A stretch of DNA of 64,000 bases from Plumapathes pennacea (GCA_964036295.1 OZ038464.1:4157501-4221500), one strand, 5' to 3'. Shown: positions 29,514 to 42,400, counted from the stretch's first letter. A program made the numbers and translations. The notes: generated from the sequence alone by a model not told the origin.

Positions 29514-29519
29514 AATGGA

Positions 29520-31300
29520 CTCTACAATGATCGGAATGATCAGTAAATGTCGGTATGTCATACCGGGACTACCGATCTTATAATCGCAAAGCAATTAAAG
29601 CAAGTCAGAAAGTGCACGTTTACACTATTCAATACGAATTATTCACTTTATTTGTGATTGAATATTAGTCAGCGTAACAACTCCTTGAAAGGAAACAGCC
29701 CAAGATGTGCCGGATAAAAAGAGGTCAGATCTGAAATAGGCTTTGGAAAAACAAAGTGACATTTTGGTCTAAAATAGGGCAAGGGTTTTCAGGACCGGGC
29801 GGCACACTCCCACCCAAAATTATGATGTCTGTCTGTAAATAATTATTTTCTTTGGGTATATTAATTCTGGCGCTCGGCTGGCACAGTTTCCAGCCTTTAA
29901 TTTCGTTTTCCTACATAGCGTCACATTAAGCGGAGCACAGCAGCAAGAACATTTGTACTGATCTTTAGATTTTAGCGACCGACCAAAATCCGGCCTATAC
30001 GTTTCTTTATAATTTGGCGAGCTGCCTGTGGTAGACTCATTGTTCGTTCTAAACTCAATAGGTGGGATTTTAAAGAATTAAGAGCAAATTCGTGTAAATA
30101 TCACCTACGCCGTGCATGGTAGAAAAATCAAAATTATCCAAACTTTGTCATGATGAAGGCTTAATGTATCTAGTTATAAAAATATAAGTTTTGGTTCGTT
30201 CAGTTTCTTATTTCATTTTTGCGGCAACAGTTCCTTCCCGGTGCTCTGCGAGAAGACAAAATCAACCTAAAAATAATGCTTCCATTATCGGCTCTAATGG
30301 AAAAACTGGGATATAAACATAACAGCTTAAATTATGGCATGCGAGTGGGGTTTTTCTCGTATGCATAAACGTTGTCAAATGTAAATTTGATTAAAACTAA
30401 AATTTTTGACCGATTTTTTAGTATTAACCACTTTGAGCGACGTTTTCTCGCGCGAAAAATATGCTAATTTCATCAGCAAAAATTGCGTCCTGGTACATGG
30501 CTTTGCAATTAAAGACTATGTTCATCGGCAAAAGCAATGTTCCTTCTGTGATTCTGTGAAATAAAATCATGGGGTAAATGAAATGGTGAATTTTGGAAAC
30601 GCCAAGTATACATGGTACTTGCACCCAAAATGTGACTTGTGACCTTTGAAGACGCGTGACATTCGAAAACAATAACAATACGTGACCGCAGCATTTTTTT
30701 GGATTTTACGAAATCGTTGTACAAATATCGCCTAGATTTAATGTAAGAATTGCCAAAAGAGTGTTCAGCTGAAGATGAGACGGCAATTTCGCCCGAAAAT
30801 GTTCTTTCTTTGATTTGACGATTTGGTGGTTCAAGTTTACAAAGAAATTTGCATTTGTAACGCTTGGAATTAAAGTTATCTCTTATTTGATTTTGAATGA
30901 ATAAACGGAAAGGGCCGATGTATCTGTTTTTATGTAGGTCTTTCTCACTTCAAAAAGGACGAATTCGAGATTTGCCGTATTAGAAAAAATGCTTGATCAA
31001 CCGCACGTGTCGATTTCATTTTATCGTTTTAGAAAGCACCAGTATCCCCGACTATCAGTTATTTTGGTTCTATTTTCTGTCGAAAAATTCGTAGCTTTAT
31101 AATTGTGCATTAACTGTCAACCTTATGTAATAGGATCACGTTCCGTGTAGTCACGTCCCATCTTAAGATTCGTGTTACGTCATCAATTTTATCTTTGTTT
31201 CCATTTATTACCGTACAAGGATTGTATTCTCTATTCATCTAGTTCGGAAGCGCCTAGGAAATGCCTATGATATTTTGTACTGTTCGTAATCAATAGCCCT
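29520..31300. other. Intergenic, nothing recognised
   Basis: AT-rich DNA with only short open frames. No splice-bounded coding segment, tandem repeat or inverted-repeat element was seen. Confidence 0.5.
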
Positions 31301-31472
31301 ATTATTCTGTATGATATATTTATCCGTGCATCATTCGATTAGTTCAGGGTTAGACTTGGGCATTCCCTCTGTAAAGCCATTTTGTAGAAGCTCGGGAATA
31401 AAGTATCTGCCATCTGCCCATTATTTGACAACATCGACGGGCTTAAGTCAGTGGTGGTCTTTTCGAAGCACC

Positions 31473-31656
31473 ATGGCTTCGTGTGGGTATTCTCAAATTG
31501 TTGGAGGACCTTGTGGCTCAAGTCCAGGCAATCCAGCAATTTCCCAATGCGTGATTGTTGGTGAGTACCGTAAAGATATCAAGGCGCATTTGAAAAACCA
31601 TAAAGTTCTGGACTCTTCCCTGGATTCAGAGGCGAGGCTCTTGCTGGCACGGGCAG
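31473..31656 (+). CDS. Possible first exon of an unrecognised plus-strand gene
   Basis: A frame from ATG 31,473 codes MASCGYSQIVGGPCGSSPGN..., then CVIVGEYRKDIKAHLKNHKV, and ends at GGCAG|GTAAAT in phase 1. A stronger donor (GTGAGT) lies inside it at about 31,560. The second half faintly recalls the start of TYW2/TRMT12-type tRNA-modifying enzymes, but this is too weak to name. No following exon was found. Confidence 0.25.
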
Positions 31657-31959
31657 GTAAATTATATATTTTTGATTCTACGATTTCCGTTACCCTGGGC
31701 CCACTTGTTCAAAGCTCAGTTAGGCTAATCCTGAATTCGAAATGTTCCCATTTTGTGCGTGCAACGCATCTTATGATTACTGTACTTTTTTTTCCAAGGT
31801 ATTTTTGAGACAAGCGACGTTGTTCTTGTTGTCACGATATGCCCACGGCACCACGACACATTTGGCATTTGATGGCGCTGCAACAGAAGGAATTGCACGT
31901 ACCCGAGTGAGTGGGCATCGCACAAGGCCGTGAAAGGAGACCGCGGGATTAACCTTGAT

Positions 31960-32520
31960 GGAGTTTCTCACCAGAAATACAGTATACTGTACATATCAAA
32001 CGTATGGAGAACTTGCATTTTTTTGATAACTTGCTCAGAAGACAGATGATAGCTAAACAAACTACAGTTGAGGTAGAATTTAGGTCAAGGGAAACAAGGA
32101 TCAGCTGGAAATAGCAGGGAGTTCAAAATAACCGAGTTCGAAATAGCCAATAGAAAATGACTGGAAAAATGATGGTAAATTGATGGGGATTCGTCTTGGA
32201 TTTTGAAAGGCAGAGACTTCTAACTGAGTTCAAAATAGCAGGGTTTGACTGTACTATCAATTCTCCCTGATACGTCATTTTCTTATCAAATGGTTGGGAT
32301 AATTTGTATTCTGAAGGTTGACCTTTCAAACTCCCAACTTCATAATGCAATTCTCCCTAACGATCCAAGCAGAAAATGTATGATTGAGTGATGTAGTGAT
32401 AATATTCTTGGTATTTCAGCATTCATCTGAGCAAACTATCAAATGCCAAGTTCTCCAAACTGTGTGACATATTTCTGGTAAGACATTGGACAAGAATATT
32501 AAAGCTGATCACTCTAGAAA
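31960..32520. repeat. Miniature-element copies of the AAAGGGTT family
   Basis: Carries the family's internal words in both orientations (TTTCTCACCAGAAATACA at 31,965; GCCAAGTTCTCCAAACTG at 32,443). This suggests two adjacent or nested copies. It is the first DNA after the last CPSF3 exon apart from another copy at 32,755-32,945. Confidence 0.5.
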
Positions 32521-32754
32521 TATCATTCTATTACAAATCTTTGTTCGCAGTGGAACTAAACTCTCTATTCACCATTTTATGGCACAAAACTTGAAAGTAT
32601 TGGCTTGGCTCAGACAATAATAATATTATTTACCAAGTCTTTAATTAGGCCAGAAAGTGTCAAATTCACTAGCTGTATGCTATCAACAATTTACTATAAT
32701 TTATAAGTTGTGCAATGTTAGGATCAACTTAAACTTTTCTTAGACCATTAACTC

Positions 32755-32945
32755 TTTCACACCCAAGCTCAAAATGCAGACCCTCCCAGCCTTAACAGGA
32801 AACTATGTGAGTGATGTAGTGAGAATATTGATAGTTTATTATAGCTATCCTCTGAGCAAGGTGTCAAAAGCCAAGTTCTCCTCACTGTATGATATATTTG
32901 TGCTGCCAAAACTGAAGGAGAAAATTGAGCTTGATGACTCTTGAA
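32755..32945. repeat. Miniature element, AAAGGGTT family
   Basis: Starts AACTCTTTCACACCCAAGCT and ends AGCTTGATGACTCTTGA. It shares the internal segment CTCACTGTATGATATATTT with the other copies. Confidence 0.6.
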
Positions 32946-33109
32946 TAACCACAAATTAAACACTGTATTATTCTAGCTCAGAGAGTCACCCTACTTTGAC
33001 ACTTCTTTGACATATTTAGTTCACACATTCAAGTCTGTGCAGTTGTTGTGTAGATCACATTAATTTTATCATTCAACTTGTGTAACAATACAAAGCTTAC
33101 TTTACTTAC

Positions 33110-33139
33110 CTCACTTTGACATAATCTGACAACAGCCAT
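33110..33139 (-). CDS. CPSF3: CPSF3 exon 6 (last found)
   Basis: 30 nt coding WLLSDYVKV plus AG. Acceptor CTTCTAG, donor GAG|GTAAGT. The donor is strong, yet no exon continuing into the expected segment was seen downstream. Confidence 0.85.
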
Positions 33140-35390
33140 CTAGAAGTAAATTAAAGTACAACATTACTGGGTGATACCGGTACGTTTAACACATGTGAAG
33201 GGGGCAATAAAAGACATGCTACTGGTCTACCAAACTTTAGGCCTTTAGGTTTTACTTGAGTACTTTAGTGAAGAAGAAACCTGCACATTTATTTTCATCA
33301 TGCCCTGCATGTGACTGAATCTCTGCATCTCTGTCTTTTTACCCCTCTCAATCTCTCTCGCCTGACAGCTGATTCACCTGTAGATTGCTTTTGTTGCATG
33401 AGTCATGAAAACACGTCCTTTAAAGGTGGTCTGGGAATAAACACAAAAACAGTCAGCAGAAGTCAAAAGAAATCATTTGAGGAATTTCTGTTAGGCAATT
33501 TTACAGAGTTTCCAAGTTGACTTAGAATATTATCACACATGTGCTTTTAAACTAAAATACATGCATACATCTACATGTATGTGACTGTATGGATGTTATT
33601 CAGAATTTGCACAATTTATGATGACTGCTGACAGTGAGTTGCACTCTGAAGTTAACAGCAAATGAGCTCTCACCTTTTCCAGAAACCAAGGTAAAGCTCC
33701 ACAGTGGTCTAAATGAAAACTAAGGGTACAACATTTAAATTAGATACAGTAAACCAAAAGTATGTTACAATGTATCAAGCATCTGTTAAATTATAAATTA
33801 ATACAACAACACTGTACTGTGTGTTGCTTCCTGCTGGCTGTGGGAAAAAATAAACAAAAAAACATGGAAGAACCTGCAGTATTTCTCACAGTTGCTGTGC
33901 TCAGACTATGAACCAGTGCAGGAGGTACATGTAAGAGACATCAGGAATGTGGGATTTGGCAGTTTTTCTTGTTGTCATCATGCATGATCTGACCTCATGT
34001 CCACCCTATCCATGTTTCAGAACATTTGGCACTGTCGGTCCTCTATAACACTATTTATTTAATAATAGAGATCTTTTTTTTTTCTCTGAGCTGGATAAAA
34101 GTCACAAGTTTACAATATGCAAATAAAAGTTATGAGCATTCAAATTAAAAGCTGTTAATCAGTTAATTCTCACCACTGTTAAATCCCCATTTTTTTTTGG
34201 AGGGGGGATGGATGCAACTAGAGCCTTCACAATCCTATTATGGCCAGATTTCATCAGTGAGATGTAATAAAAAAGCAGTTAATAAAACCTGTAATAACTT
34301 ACTGACTAACAAGCAGCAGGTCAATTTCTGCTGTATCAATCTCATCAAGAAATGGCAGTGACTCCAAGCCTGTCATCCCAGGATGAATACCACAGTCCAG
34401 CTATAAGCACAGTAGATGAGACAGCAAAGATACAGTGTGGTCAGTATTCTACTATCTGCATAAAACTGCATGTGAGAAATTCTCCAAACATTCTTACATG
34501 TACATGCATTGTGACTGTACTTTAACTCCCAAGATCAAAATGCAAATTCTCCCAACCTTTTTATAAGAAATGTATGAGTGATGTAGTAAGAATTTGTAGA
34601 TTAATCCGTGATCAAGGTATCAAGTTAAGTTTTCCTTATTGTATGAATTTACCTTAGTAAGAATTTATAGAGTAATGAGCTATCACGTGATCAAGGTATC
34701 AAGTTAAGTTTTCCTTACTGTATGATACATTTCTAGTGAGCTGATGAATAATATTGAATTTGATCACTCTTGGGAGTCAAAGGGCTGATCAGTTGATAGT
34801 CACACAATACAGTTTTTGCATGGGACTGCACTACCGGTAATTATACATTGTGAACGATATAACAACATTCTCCTGTATAGCACCATAAATGCCACGTGGT
34901 AGACGTCAAGCTATTAAGCCAGACACTTGCTTGTATTGTAAGTGGCACGAGCCAAGAAAAGAAAAATCACCAATGAGCAATTGGATCTAGATTGTACTGT
35001 AGGTATTGGGATGGGTACTTCATGGTCACACTCTTAATTTACGTACCATGACTTTCTTTTCTTTGAATTCCAGAATGTGACATGATCGTCCCACCTCTTG
35101 CCCAGCACCTCTGAGTACATGAACAAAAACAACAAGATGCAAAGTAAATAATGTATGATCGATCATGCACAGAACCATGCCTCGAGGAAAACCTCACAGA
35201 CAACATATTTTTCGAAGTCCACGTGAGCCCAAGTCATAAACGCAAAAACGTAAGCCATTTTCAGAATGCAAACCAAGCAGGGGAATTACTTAAAACAAGG
35301 TACTCACAAAGGAGTAACAGTCAGGAGATCGCTCTCCTCTGGAGGAACTGCTGACTCTGATTTCCTTTTCGTCGTTACAGGCGCCGCCAT
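33110..35390 (-). CDS. CPSF3: CPSF3 (CPSF73) 5' part, six exons, rest not found
   Basis: CPSF3 is the nuclear metallo-beta-lactamase endonuclease that cleaves pre-mRNA before polyadenylation. Exons: 35390-35308, 35110-35047, 34400-34303, 33719-33674, 33430-33378, 33139-33110. They splice in a single open frame and read [76 protein letters not shown] and LSDYVKVS. The H-x-H-x-D-H metal-binding motif is intact. About 124 residues are covered, against roughly 680 in the family. After the GTG AG|GTAAGT donor no further CPSF3 exon was recognised to base 1. Confidence 0.92.
33378..33430 (-). CDS. CPSF3: CPSF3 exon 5
   Basis: 53 nt coding [17 protein letters not shown] plus AG, strongly conserved in the family. 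Acceptor TTCCCAG, donor ACAG|GTGAAT. Confidence 0.92.
33674..33719 (-). CDS. CPSF3: CPSF3 exon 4 (H-x-H-x-D-H motif)
   Basis: 46 nt coding [15 protein letters not shown]. It carries the second and third His and the Asp of the zinc-binding motif. Acceptor CCCTTAG, donor AAG|GTGAGA. Confidence 0.92.
34303..34400 (-). CDS. CPSF3: CPSF3 exon 3
   Basis: 98 nt, begins LDCGIHPG and ends EIDLLLVS plus CA. The split His codon is completed by the next exon, giving the first His of the H-x-H-x-D-H motif. Donor TCA|GTAAGT. Confidence 0.92.
34515..34790. repeat. Miniature element with internal duplication, in CPSF3 intron 2
   Basis: Starts ACTTTAACTCCCAAGATC and ends GATCACTCTTGGGAGTCAAA. An internal stretch with GTGATCAAGGTATCAAGTTA is repeated at 34,608 and 34,683. 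It lies between CPSF3 exons 2 and 3. Confidence 0.6.
35047..35110 (-). CDS. CPSF3: CPSF3 exon 2
   Basis: 64 nt, codes [20 protein letters not shown] plus M. This is the opening strand region of the metallo-beta-lactamase fold, very close to animal CPSF73. Acceptor GTACTCAG, donor ATG|GTACGT. Confidence 0.9.
35308..35390 (-). CDS. CPSF3: CPSF3 exon 1
   Basis: The start chosen is the ATG at 35,390 in a good context (AAAATGGCG), coding [20 protein letters not shown]. An in-frame upstream ATG at 35,417 would add nine residues. The donor is CCTTT|GTGAGT in phase 2. Confidence 0.85.
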
Positions 35391-35819
35391 TTTGAAAATG
35401 CCTCTATGAGCCCGCATTATTCCGGTCAGCTCTTGTACAGACGCGACGCATTCTGGGACGGGTGAATTCCTCAGCTCAGACAAGCGACGAAAAGAACAAA
35501 ACGTGCACTTCCGGAAAATAGCTGAGCATGGGGAGGTAAAAGAATGAATTACGATATAGCTATTTGAAATGGTTTTGAGATACGTGTTTAGTATCTTCTC
35601 GTACAAAAAATTGGAAAAGTAAAATGGATGTATGGCTTCCGAGCTGGTTTATTAGAGATGGGTCAGATAAATTGATGGTTGCATGCATGCATGGACAATT
35701 TAAGAACTTATTTAATTTCTTGTCAATCTTTAGGGTTATTCAACCAAGGAAACTGGCCACCATATGGACCTTTTGGAGGGTGTTGAGTTGGCCTAGCCAT
35801 GCTTTGAAAAACCGGGCCC

Positions 35820-36900
35820 AGGTTGTGTGGGGTTCTCAGACCAAAATTTAGGAATTTTGACAGCATACCAATTTGTGAACCAACACAGACCAAATGCCAA
35901 AATAAGCAAAATGTAAACTTAATCTATTCCAGACTTGGACGGGAGGAGCATCGCCAGAAATTTCAGACATCCGGTTGCGCCATCTCGGAAGAGGCATCAG
36001 GTTTCACGCTGACAGCCGCTCAAGAAATAACAAAGAAATGTATGGGATCTGATAATAAATTGCGCTTCTCGCTTAACTGAAGCACGTTCGTAAAAATGTC
36101 TGGGCAGCATTCGGAAGAGGGAAGCTTCCTAAACACAACAGTACAAAAAATATTTATCTCCGGTAAAATTTGATGTGTACTTTTTTGAATTTAAAATTTC
36201 GGCCGACGTAAGAAGGGATTGATAGCAGAATACGCTCAAAACCGGCTACTGTCACTTTTTAAGCTGCATTTAATACAAGAACCTTGGGTAAAACGCAAAA
36301 TGTCTACCCCGTACCTGATTGTCGAAGGATTGAACATCTCCTGTGAAGCCTCAGTCAGTCCCCTGGAGCAAATTCGATGTGTACTTTTTGTGCTTGAATT
36401 TGCACTTCACAGCCAGCCATGGCGAATACCTCCCGTGAAATACGCTGACTTCGGATGTTGATATTTTGGGCTGGGAAGCTCCAAATCGCATGAAAATTGC
36501 ACCAAAAGAAAGCTAATTTCAACTAGGTCGTTCAGCGGCACGTCTCCTAAACGTAGCAGTCTCTTTTTGAACCGGAGAAACCCATCCCTCCCCCACCCCA
36601 CTGAGGCAAAGTACGTAACAATGTTGAATGTGTGAATGGCGCATGCTCATACCGCACGCCGCTGGGAAAGACCGGAAGCAATCGTGGACGCAAAATGTCC
36701 GGAATTTCTGGCGATGGGGAGATCTGGAACTGAAATCCCTATTGCAGACCAAAATATTCGATTTTTGACCTATTTTCAGACCAAAATTTAGGATTTTTTG
36801 ACAGCATACCAATTTGTGAACCAAGACCAAAATTTATGATTTTTGATCTAATTTCAGACCAAATATTAAAATCTCCGGGCCTTATTCCAGACCAAAGGAT
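35820..36900. repeat. Intergenic dispersed repeat, no gene
   Basis: The phrase GACAGCATACCAATTTGTGA occurs at 35,860 and 36,791 in the same orientation. Between them, CGCCAGAAATTTC (35,952) and its inverse GAAATTTCTGGCG-like sequence (36,700) form a loose inverted pair. No protein was recognised. It probably consists of transposon fragments. Confidence 0.45.
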
Positions 36901-38640
36901 CAAAATCAAAACCCTAATTTAGACTAAAATGAAAAGGCATTATTAGACGCGAACGAAAATTTGTTTTCAGCTGAACCAGATAAAAAGATAGAATTTTCCT
37001 GGGGCAAAGCCTATTGCTGACAAACATAACATGAAACGCACAGTTGGCGACTTGCAAACGTAAAAACCTTTAGAACCTTTAAATCTTGTTGTGTAAAACC
37101 GCATATTTAGTTGACAGTTCTGTTCGTGCCAAGAAACGCAAGAAGCTTCTTGTTTGCTTTCTGCATTTCCGCCTCGCCGGCTGAGTAAATATTCTTTTTT
37201 AAACGAAAACAGATTAGTGTGAGTGTTAGGCTTGGATAAATTCTGCTGGCATAAAATTTTTAATCGGTAAGACAAGGACATGCATAACAGTTGAAAGAAA
37301 AATGAATAAAACAAATTCAAAACAAATCAAATATATATTGTGATTCGCCTAACGTTCGCTAAAACGCGCCCCGCATCACACGCTCTGAAATATAAAGTCA
37401 GCTACTACCTCGCTCTCAGACTCGGGTAACGCAGCCGCGTAGAGCTGGGGGCGAAACCATGCACGGCAAGAAACTGGGGCGAGCCTCGAACCGAGCATAA
37501 TTCGAGTATGATTTTGTTCCCCGAGCATAATTTTGAGTATAATTCATGATATTTCCGAGCACTACCGGCAGCCATAATTCGCCAATTTATATTTTACGAG
37601 CATAATTTATCCAAACATAATGGGCGAGGCCTGAGCCTCACTATGGTATGTTCAAGGTACCAAAGGATCAGGAACGGCTGTTTTCTTTTTAAAACTACTT
37701 TATTTCAAACGACACACAGCTTACAATGCAGATCTCAATTTATCTAATCTATTTTCTGACGCCAGCTAATTGGACGCTATCAAAGTTAAAGAATCAATAT
37801 GGATAAAGTGATAACATCACCACTTAGCAACTGAAAACTAAAAGACACACACTGCCATCTAACTTGAACTTTTATGGTTCACGAGTAGTAATGCCTGCCA
37901 ATAGACTGGCGTGCCTCAACAACTTAAGACTTTAAAACCTAATGAAATCTCAACTATTAAATGCTGTATTTACTAGGGCTGTACTTGACTACTAGGACTT
38001 TAAAGCTAATAAAGTCTTAACTAGTAAATACTATAAAAGTTTATTGACTGTAAAACTAATAGTCTCAACTAGTAAATGCTATAAAACGTACTTGACTACT
38101 AAAGTTGCGTTGTCAACAAAATTAGATTGATAAGCATTACGTCAGGGTTTAGGAGTTTTAAATAAACTCATGCATTTGAAACTCATTTAGTTAGGCCACG
38201 CAAATTTTGGCTTACGCGTTATTACACACTCGATTAACTTTAGGAATAGTACTTTGTAGCCGCAATTTACACTCTAAGATTATCAAGTATATGATGACAA
38301 TATTCAGTCACGTCTGTCAAAGTCATTAGTACTAATTTAGGTGGTATTTGTACCAAAATCTGTTCCGTGACACGAATAAGGTGGAGCAGAGAAAAACGCG
38401 TTTATTGACGTGTACTTTTGTCAATATGAGTTCTAAATGTCTCCCTCGCCTTCAGTTCGCTTTCGAAATGGAGAATTTTTCAAATTAAAGTTTTGCACTA
38501 GGTTGATATGTTCATTGAAATGTAACCTGTTGTTACAAACATTTTGTTTTCAGAGAGGTATTACTCTTTGTTCCTTCTAGTAGTTCTCCTCTACTGGTTG
38601 TTCTCTTTCTCTTCTGGCCGCTCTCTCTCTCTCTCTGTCG
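36901..38640. other. Intergenic, degenerate repeats only
   Basis: 37,500-37,640 has several CGAGCATAATT words. 37,920-38,110 has three or four degenerate copies of a unit of about 55 bp containing CTCAACTAGTAAATGCTATA. 38,610-38,640 is CT-rich. No exon was recognised. Confidence 0.45.
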
Positions 38641-38646
38641 CTTATA

Positions 38647-39123
38647 AGCCCCATGCACACGAGCAAGTTTTCTATGACAAGCTTTCAGTAACAAATAACT
38701 TGCCCGTGTGTACGGTGGAACTTTCTTTGACAAGTTTTTATGCAAATTTTCTTTGTTTCTTTTTACTTCTGACTTAGAAATCCATAAGCTTTTCGCGTGA
38801 TCTCTAACCCTAACCCTCTGGTATAAGACTTTATTGTAATATAAATCTGACCAATTCAAAGACATATATTCTTGTCGGTGTTGTGGGCGCGGCCATCTTG
38901 ATAATGCGAGCACACCATGCTCGCAAATGAAGACCCGGGAACTAAAAGTTATCCAAAAAACTTTAACAAATTTTGATAAGTTTTGACAAGTTTTCCTTGT
39001 CATGAAAAATCTAGTACGTAAGCCTTTTCAGCAAATGCATTTTTCATAGAAATTTTGGCCAATTTTTCTCATATAAACGAGCAAAAACATATTGTCATAG
39101 AAAACTTGCTTGTGCATGGGGCT
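38647..39123. mobile_element. Non-autonomous element with long terminal inverted repeats
   Basis: The left end AGCCCCATGCACACGAGCAA and the right end (reverse complement AGCCCCATGCACAAGCAAGT) match over about 30 bases, including TTTTCTATGACA. The 477-bp body has no transposase. A long minus-strand frame across it is incidental. No clear target duplication was seen. It lies about 180 bp beyond the stop codon of TRPC copy B. Confidence 0.75.
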
Positions 39124-39303
39124 CTGTTTAAGCCGAGCAAAGCAGCTGCCTTTGTTTGTCACTTTCTCAATTTTACTGATTTGTAGAGATAGGATTTGTG
39201 CATATTACGTCCAAAATTACGCACTTACACTATATTGGAAACTAATGGACTTTCAAACTTAACGTTAGCAACCTCTGCCTGGTATCCAGAGTTCCAGATT
39301 TGT

Positions 39304-39465
39304 TTACTTGCTGTCTTTCTTCATTGCACCTTTAACTTCCAACAGCATGTCCTTCATCTCATCAATTTGAGACTCAAATTGAGATTTTAGATCGCGAATC
39401 TCCCCCTTCACACCTTGAATCTCTCCTTTTACTCCTTTAAGGATGGATTGGTCAAATGTGCCCAT
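39304..39465 (-). CDS. TRPC-SPRY copy B, last exon (C-terminal coiled coil, stop)
   Basis: 162 nt coding MGTFDQSILKGVKGEIQGVK, GEIRDLKSQFESQIDEMKDM and LLEVKGAMKKDSK, then TAA at 39,304-39,306. Heptads suggest a coiled coil that could mediate assembly. Acceptor TGTTGCAG. Confidence 0.85.
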   Translation of the reverse strand: MGTFDQSILKGVKGEIQGVKGEIRDLKSQFESQIDEMKDMLLEVKGAMKKDSK

Positions 39466-42400
39466 CTGCAACAGACAAATACATAAACAAAGTCGGACTG
39501 GCGTTTTAGACGCCGCTCCTCGCCAACCTCGTTCCCAGGCTGGGGCTGGATTGAGAGAAGAGCCTGGGAACTAGGTTGATTCCTCGCATACACCAAACGT
39601 AATGCAAATTAGCAAAAGAAAGCATTGTTTGAGACAATTGGCATCAAATGAACCGGGCGTTAAATGTCTTCGTCCGTCAATGACGATTTGTATCATTGTA
39701 TTGTTACCTCAAGTTTGATAGTAATGGCGACAAACGCTGACCAATGGAAGTGGCGTCAAGAACGAATTTCTGCGGTGCCGTCAATACATTTTTTATAAAA
39801 TAACTATGATACTACGCGCGTTCTAATTGGTTGAAAAGCCGGTAATTATTTAAAATCAACATAACACACGTTTCCTGAAGTGGCTCGTGATTTTGAACTT
39901 TTTCTCGTGTTCTGAAAAGTCCTTGAATTTGTGTAGCGCCTTGGAAAGCCCTCAATTTTGACAACAGTCCTAGAAAAATTAGAATGTATTGAATGAACCG
40001 AGAAATAAATCGATTGGCAATTTGATTCTGCAGTCGACAAGTCAAGTGCCATTCACGGAACAGCATTGGGGAAAACTGTTCAGAAACAAGGCATCACTGC
40101 AGCAGGAAATGCACTTCAATGCTAGAACAAGTAAATACGGGCTAACCGCTTTATTTTTAATGAAAGATCTGTGCCGTACGAAGAACTATTAGAGAAACTG
40201 GGTCTGACGACTCTTCAAAATCTAAGACTTTTAAAGATAGTTTGCACTGTCTTTAAGACATTGAATCATCCACAAGCTCCAAGCGGTATCCAGGATCTCA
40301 TAAACAAAAGAAACACAAAGTACAACCTCAGGGGAAATGAAATACTGAACCAACCCAAAGTCAACACTACTACGTACGGACTACGATCATGGAGGCACAC
40401 AGCCCCAAAACTCTAGAACACGCTACCAAATCAATTAAGAGTACTAAACACTTACAAAACGTTCAAAAGTCATCTAAGAAAGTTAGAGTTGACGAAGATA
40501 TAGTAATCTGGGCAATTTCCTTAAGCATTGTGGATAGCGGTTCGTTCTATAAGAAGTAATTCTAGGCATTTCAACCATTATTATTGTACCTAGTTTTACA
40601 ACATTAAAACATCCTAGACTTAGTAGAAATCTAATCAAATTTAGGTCAGGGTAGGTTAGGTTAGGTTTTGTTTTTGTTTTTGTTTTTGCTATGTTTATGT
40701 TTTTTTATGATTTATTTTTTATTTTTTATTTTTTATTTTTATTAATTTTAGGGTGATGGGCCAAGGGTGGGTAGTGAGTTGGTCTATTTTAAGTAAATTT
40801 AGGCATCTTAACTATTACTATCTTATTCCTAATACTGCCAAGCAGTATCTTATAATGTAATTAGAGTAGTTTTGTGGCATACCTGTAAATTAGCTGGACC
40901 ATCCAGCATAGGAAGATCCTTGGAGCTAAGTGTATTGACCACGTTAAATAAAGTTTATGTTATGTTATGTTGATACAGTCACTTTGAGGAGAATATTAAA
41001 AACTGAAATTCTTTTAAGAACGCTAAACGTTCTATTTGGACCAACCAGGTAATTTTAAGTCCTCGAAAATATTAAATTGGCCTTGAGAAGCCCTTGAAGT
41101 TCGATTTGAAAAATCTGTACGAACCCTGCTTTACAAAGGAGAATTAAACGACCGATATGTCGAACCTACCACAACCCACCGTATGGGTGACGAGACATGC
41201 CAACTTTGGAATGTACTCACGCTAAACTTTACTTTGATTCCTGCGCTGTGCATTGCAATGCAAGGATAAAGTTGTTCACCACTGTTTTTGATACAGGTTT
41301 TTCCGACTTCTCTTCTATTCAGACTGAAAGTTACAGGAACGTAGCCATCTTTCTCTTCATGGAAAAGAACTTTGCAGCCGACAAGGTCTCCACTGTATCC
41401 CAATGCGCCTAGATTAAAAGATAATGCAAGTAAGTTCACCAAAGATTAAAGGTTCAATTACTTGGAACAATATCGAATTGATATAGTATATTTAAATGTT
41501 AGTTCAAACGAACGACGTAAGCATAACTGTATACATTCTATTGTCTGTCGCCTCTGTTTCATGCCTAAATGAGAACCTTGACGCGCAAGTATAAATAATG
41601 CGTGAAGATAAGTCAATGTTCACACTTTTTTCTGACGAAGGGCGGACGCCCAAAACTTATGGGGTGTTTACATGATACCGTATGACTTATATTGCGGTAC
41701 GAGATATGTTTTTGTACTACGTTTACATCGGAGGCCGTTGTACCAGAATGACGAAGATGCTTATGTGTGCCTAATAATGCTCGTCGGATATTTCGTTTCG
41801 ACCCCCAAGAGGTACTAAAATTGGCGTGGCTCGAGCGCATTTTGACCCCTAAAAGTTACCAATAAAAACATACCAATATAATAAAATTCATTCGACTGAC
41901 ACCCGACCCCTAAACGGTAGCACGTCACATAAAATTGTCAGCATTTGATCTTGAGCACCCTAAACGGTACCAAAACCCGTGATTTTGACCCCTAAACGGT
42001 ACGAAGGGCATCCCCGTTCTTTTTTATATGGAGTTACCCCCACCCCCCGACATCTCACGTTTACCACTACGACAACACAGTCCAAAATTAGTTCTCACAG
42101 GGACTATCATTCAATTGCGTGTCAAAAGATCAAACCTGGCAGCTCTCTGCCAAAGTTTCTGTGTTTTTCCTCAAAAATCCTTCCGTCGTCAAGGTGATAT
42201 CCTACAGATTTGTCAAGCCAGCCTGGAAATACCGTGAAGTCTTGATGGTCGGACAGAACAATTCCAACTCCCAACATCCGGTCACTGCCACTTTCTTCAA
42301 TTAACACCTTCGAGAACAAACACACTAACTATTAGACTTTTGTAATAGTATGCAAAACCGAAGTTATTCTAATGTCCCCCTCTAGTTCCTGTAGGAAAGC

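Noticed and set aside
29334-29594. Hydrophobic 86-codon frame as a membrane protein
   Set aside because: It is the translation of an (AAAT)n microsatellite.
38805-38818. Telomere-like sequence (TAACCCTAACCC)
   Set aside because: Only two units, inside a small transposon. Not an interstitial telomere array.
38533-39003. 156-codon minus-strand frame as a gene
   Set aside because: It overlaps an inverted-repeat element of 477 bp, has biased composition, no splice context and no recognisable domain.
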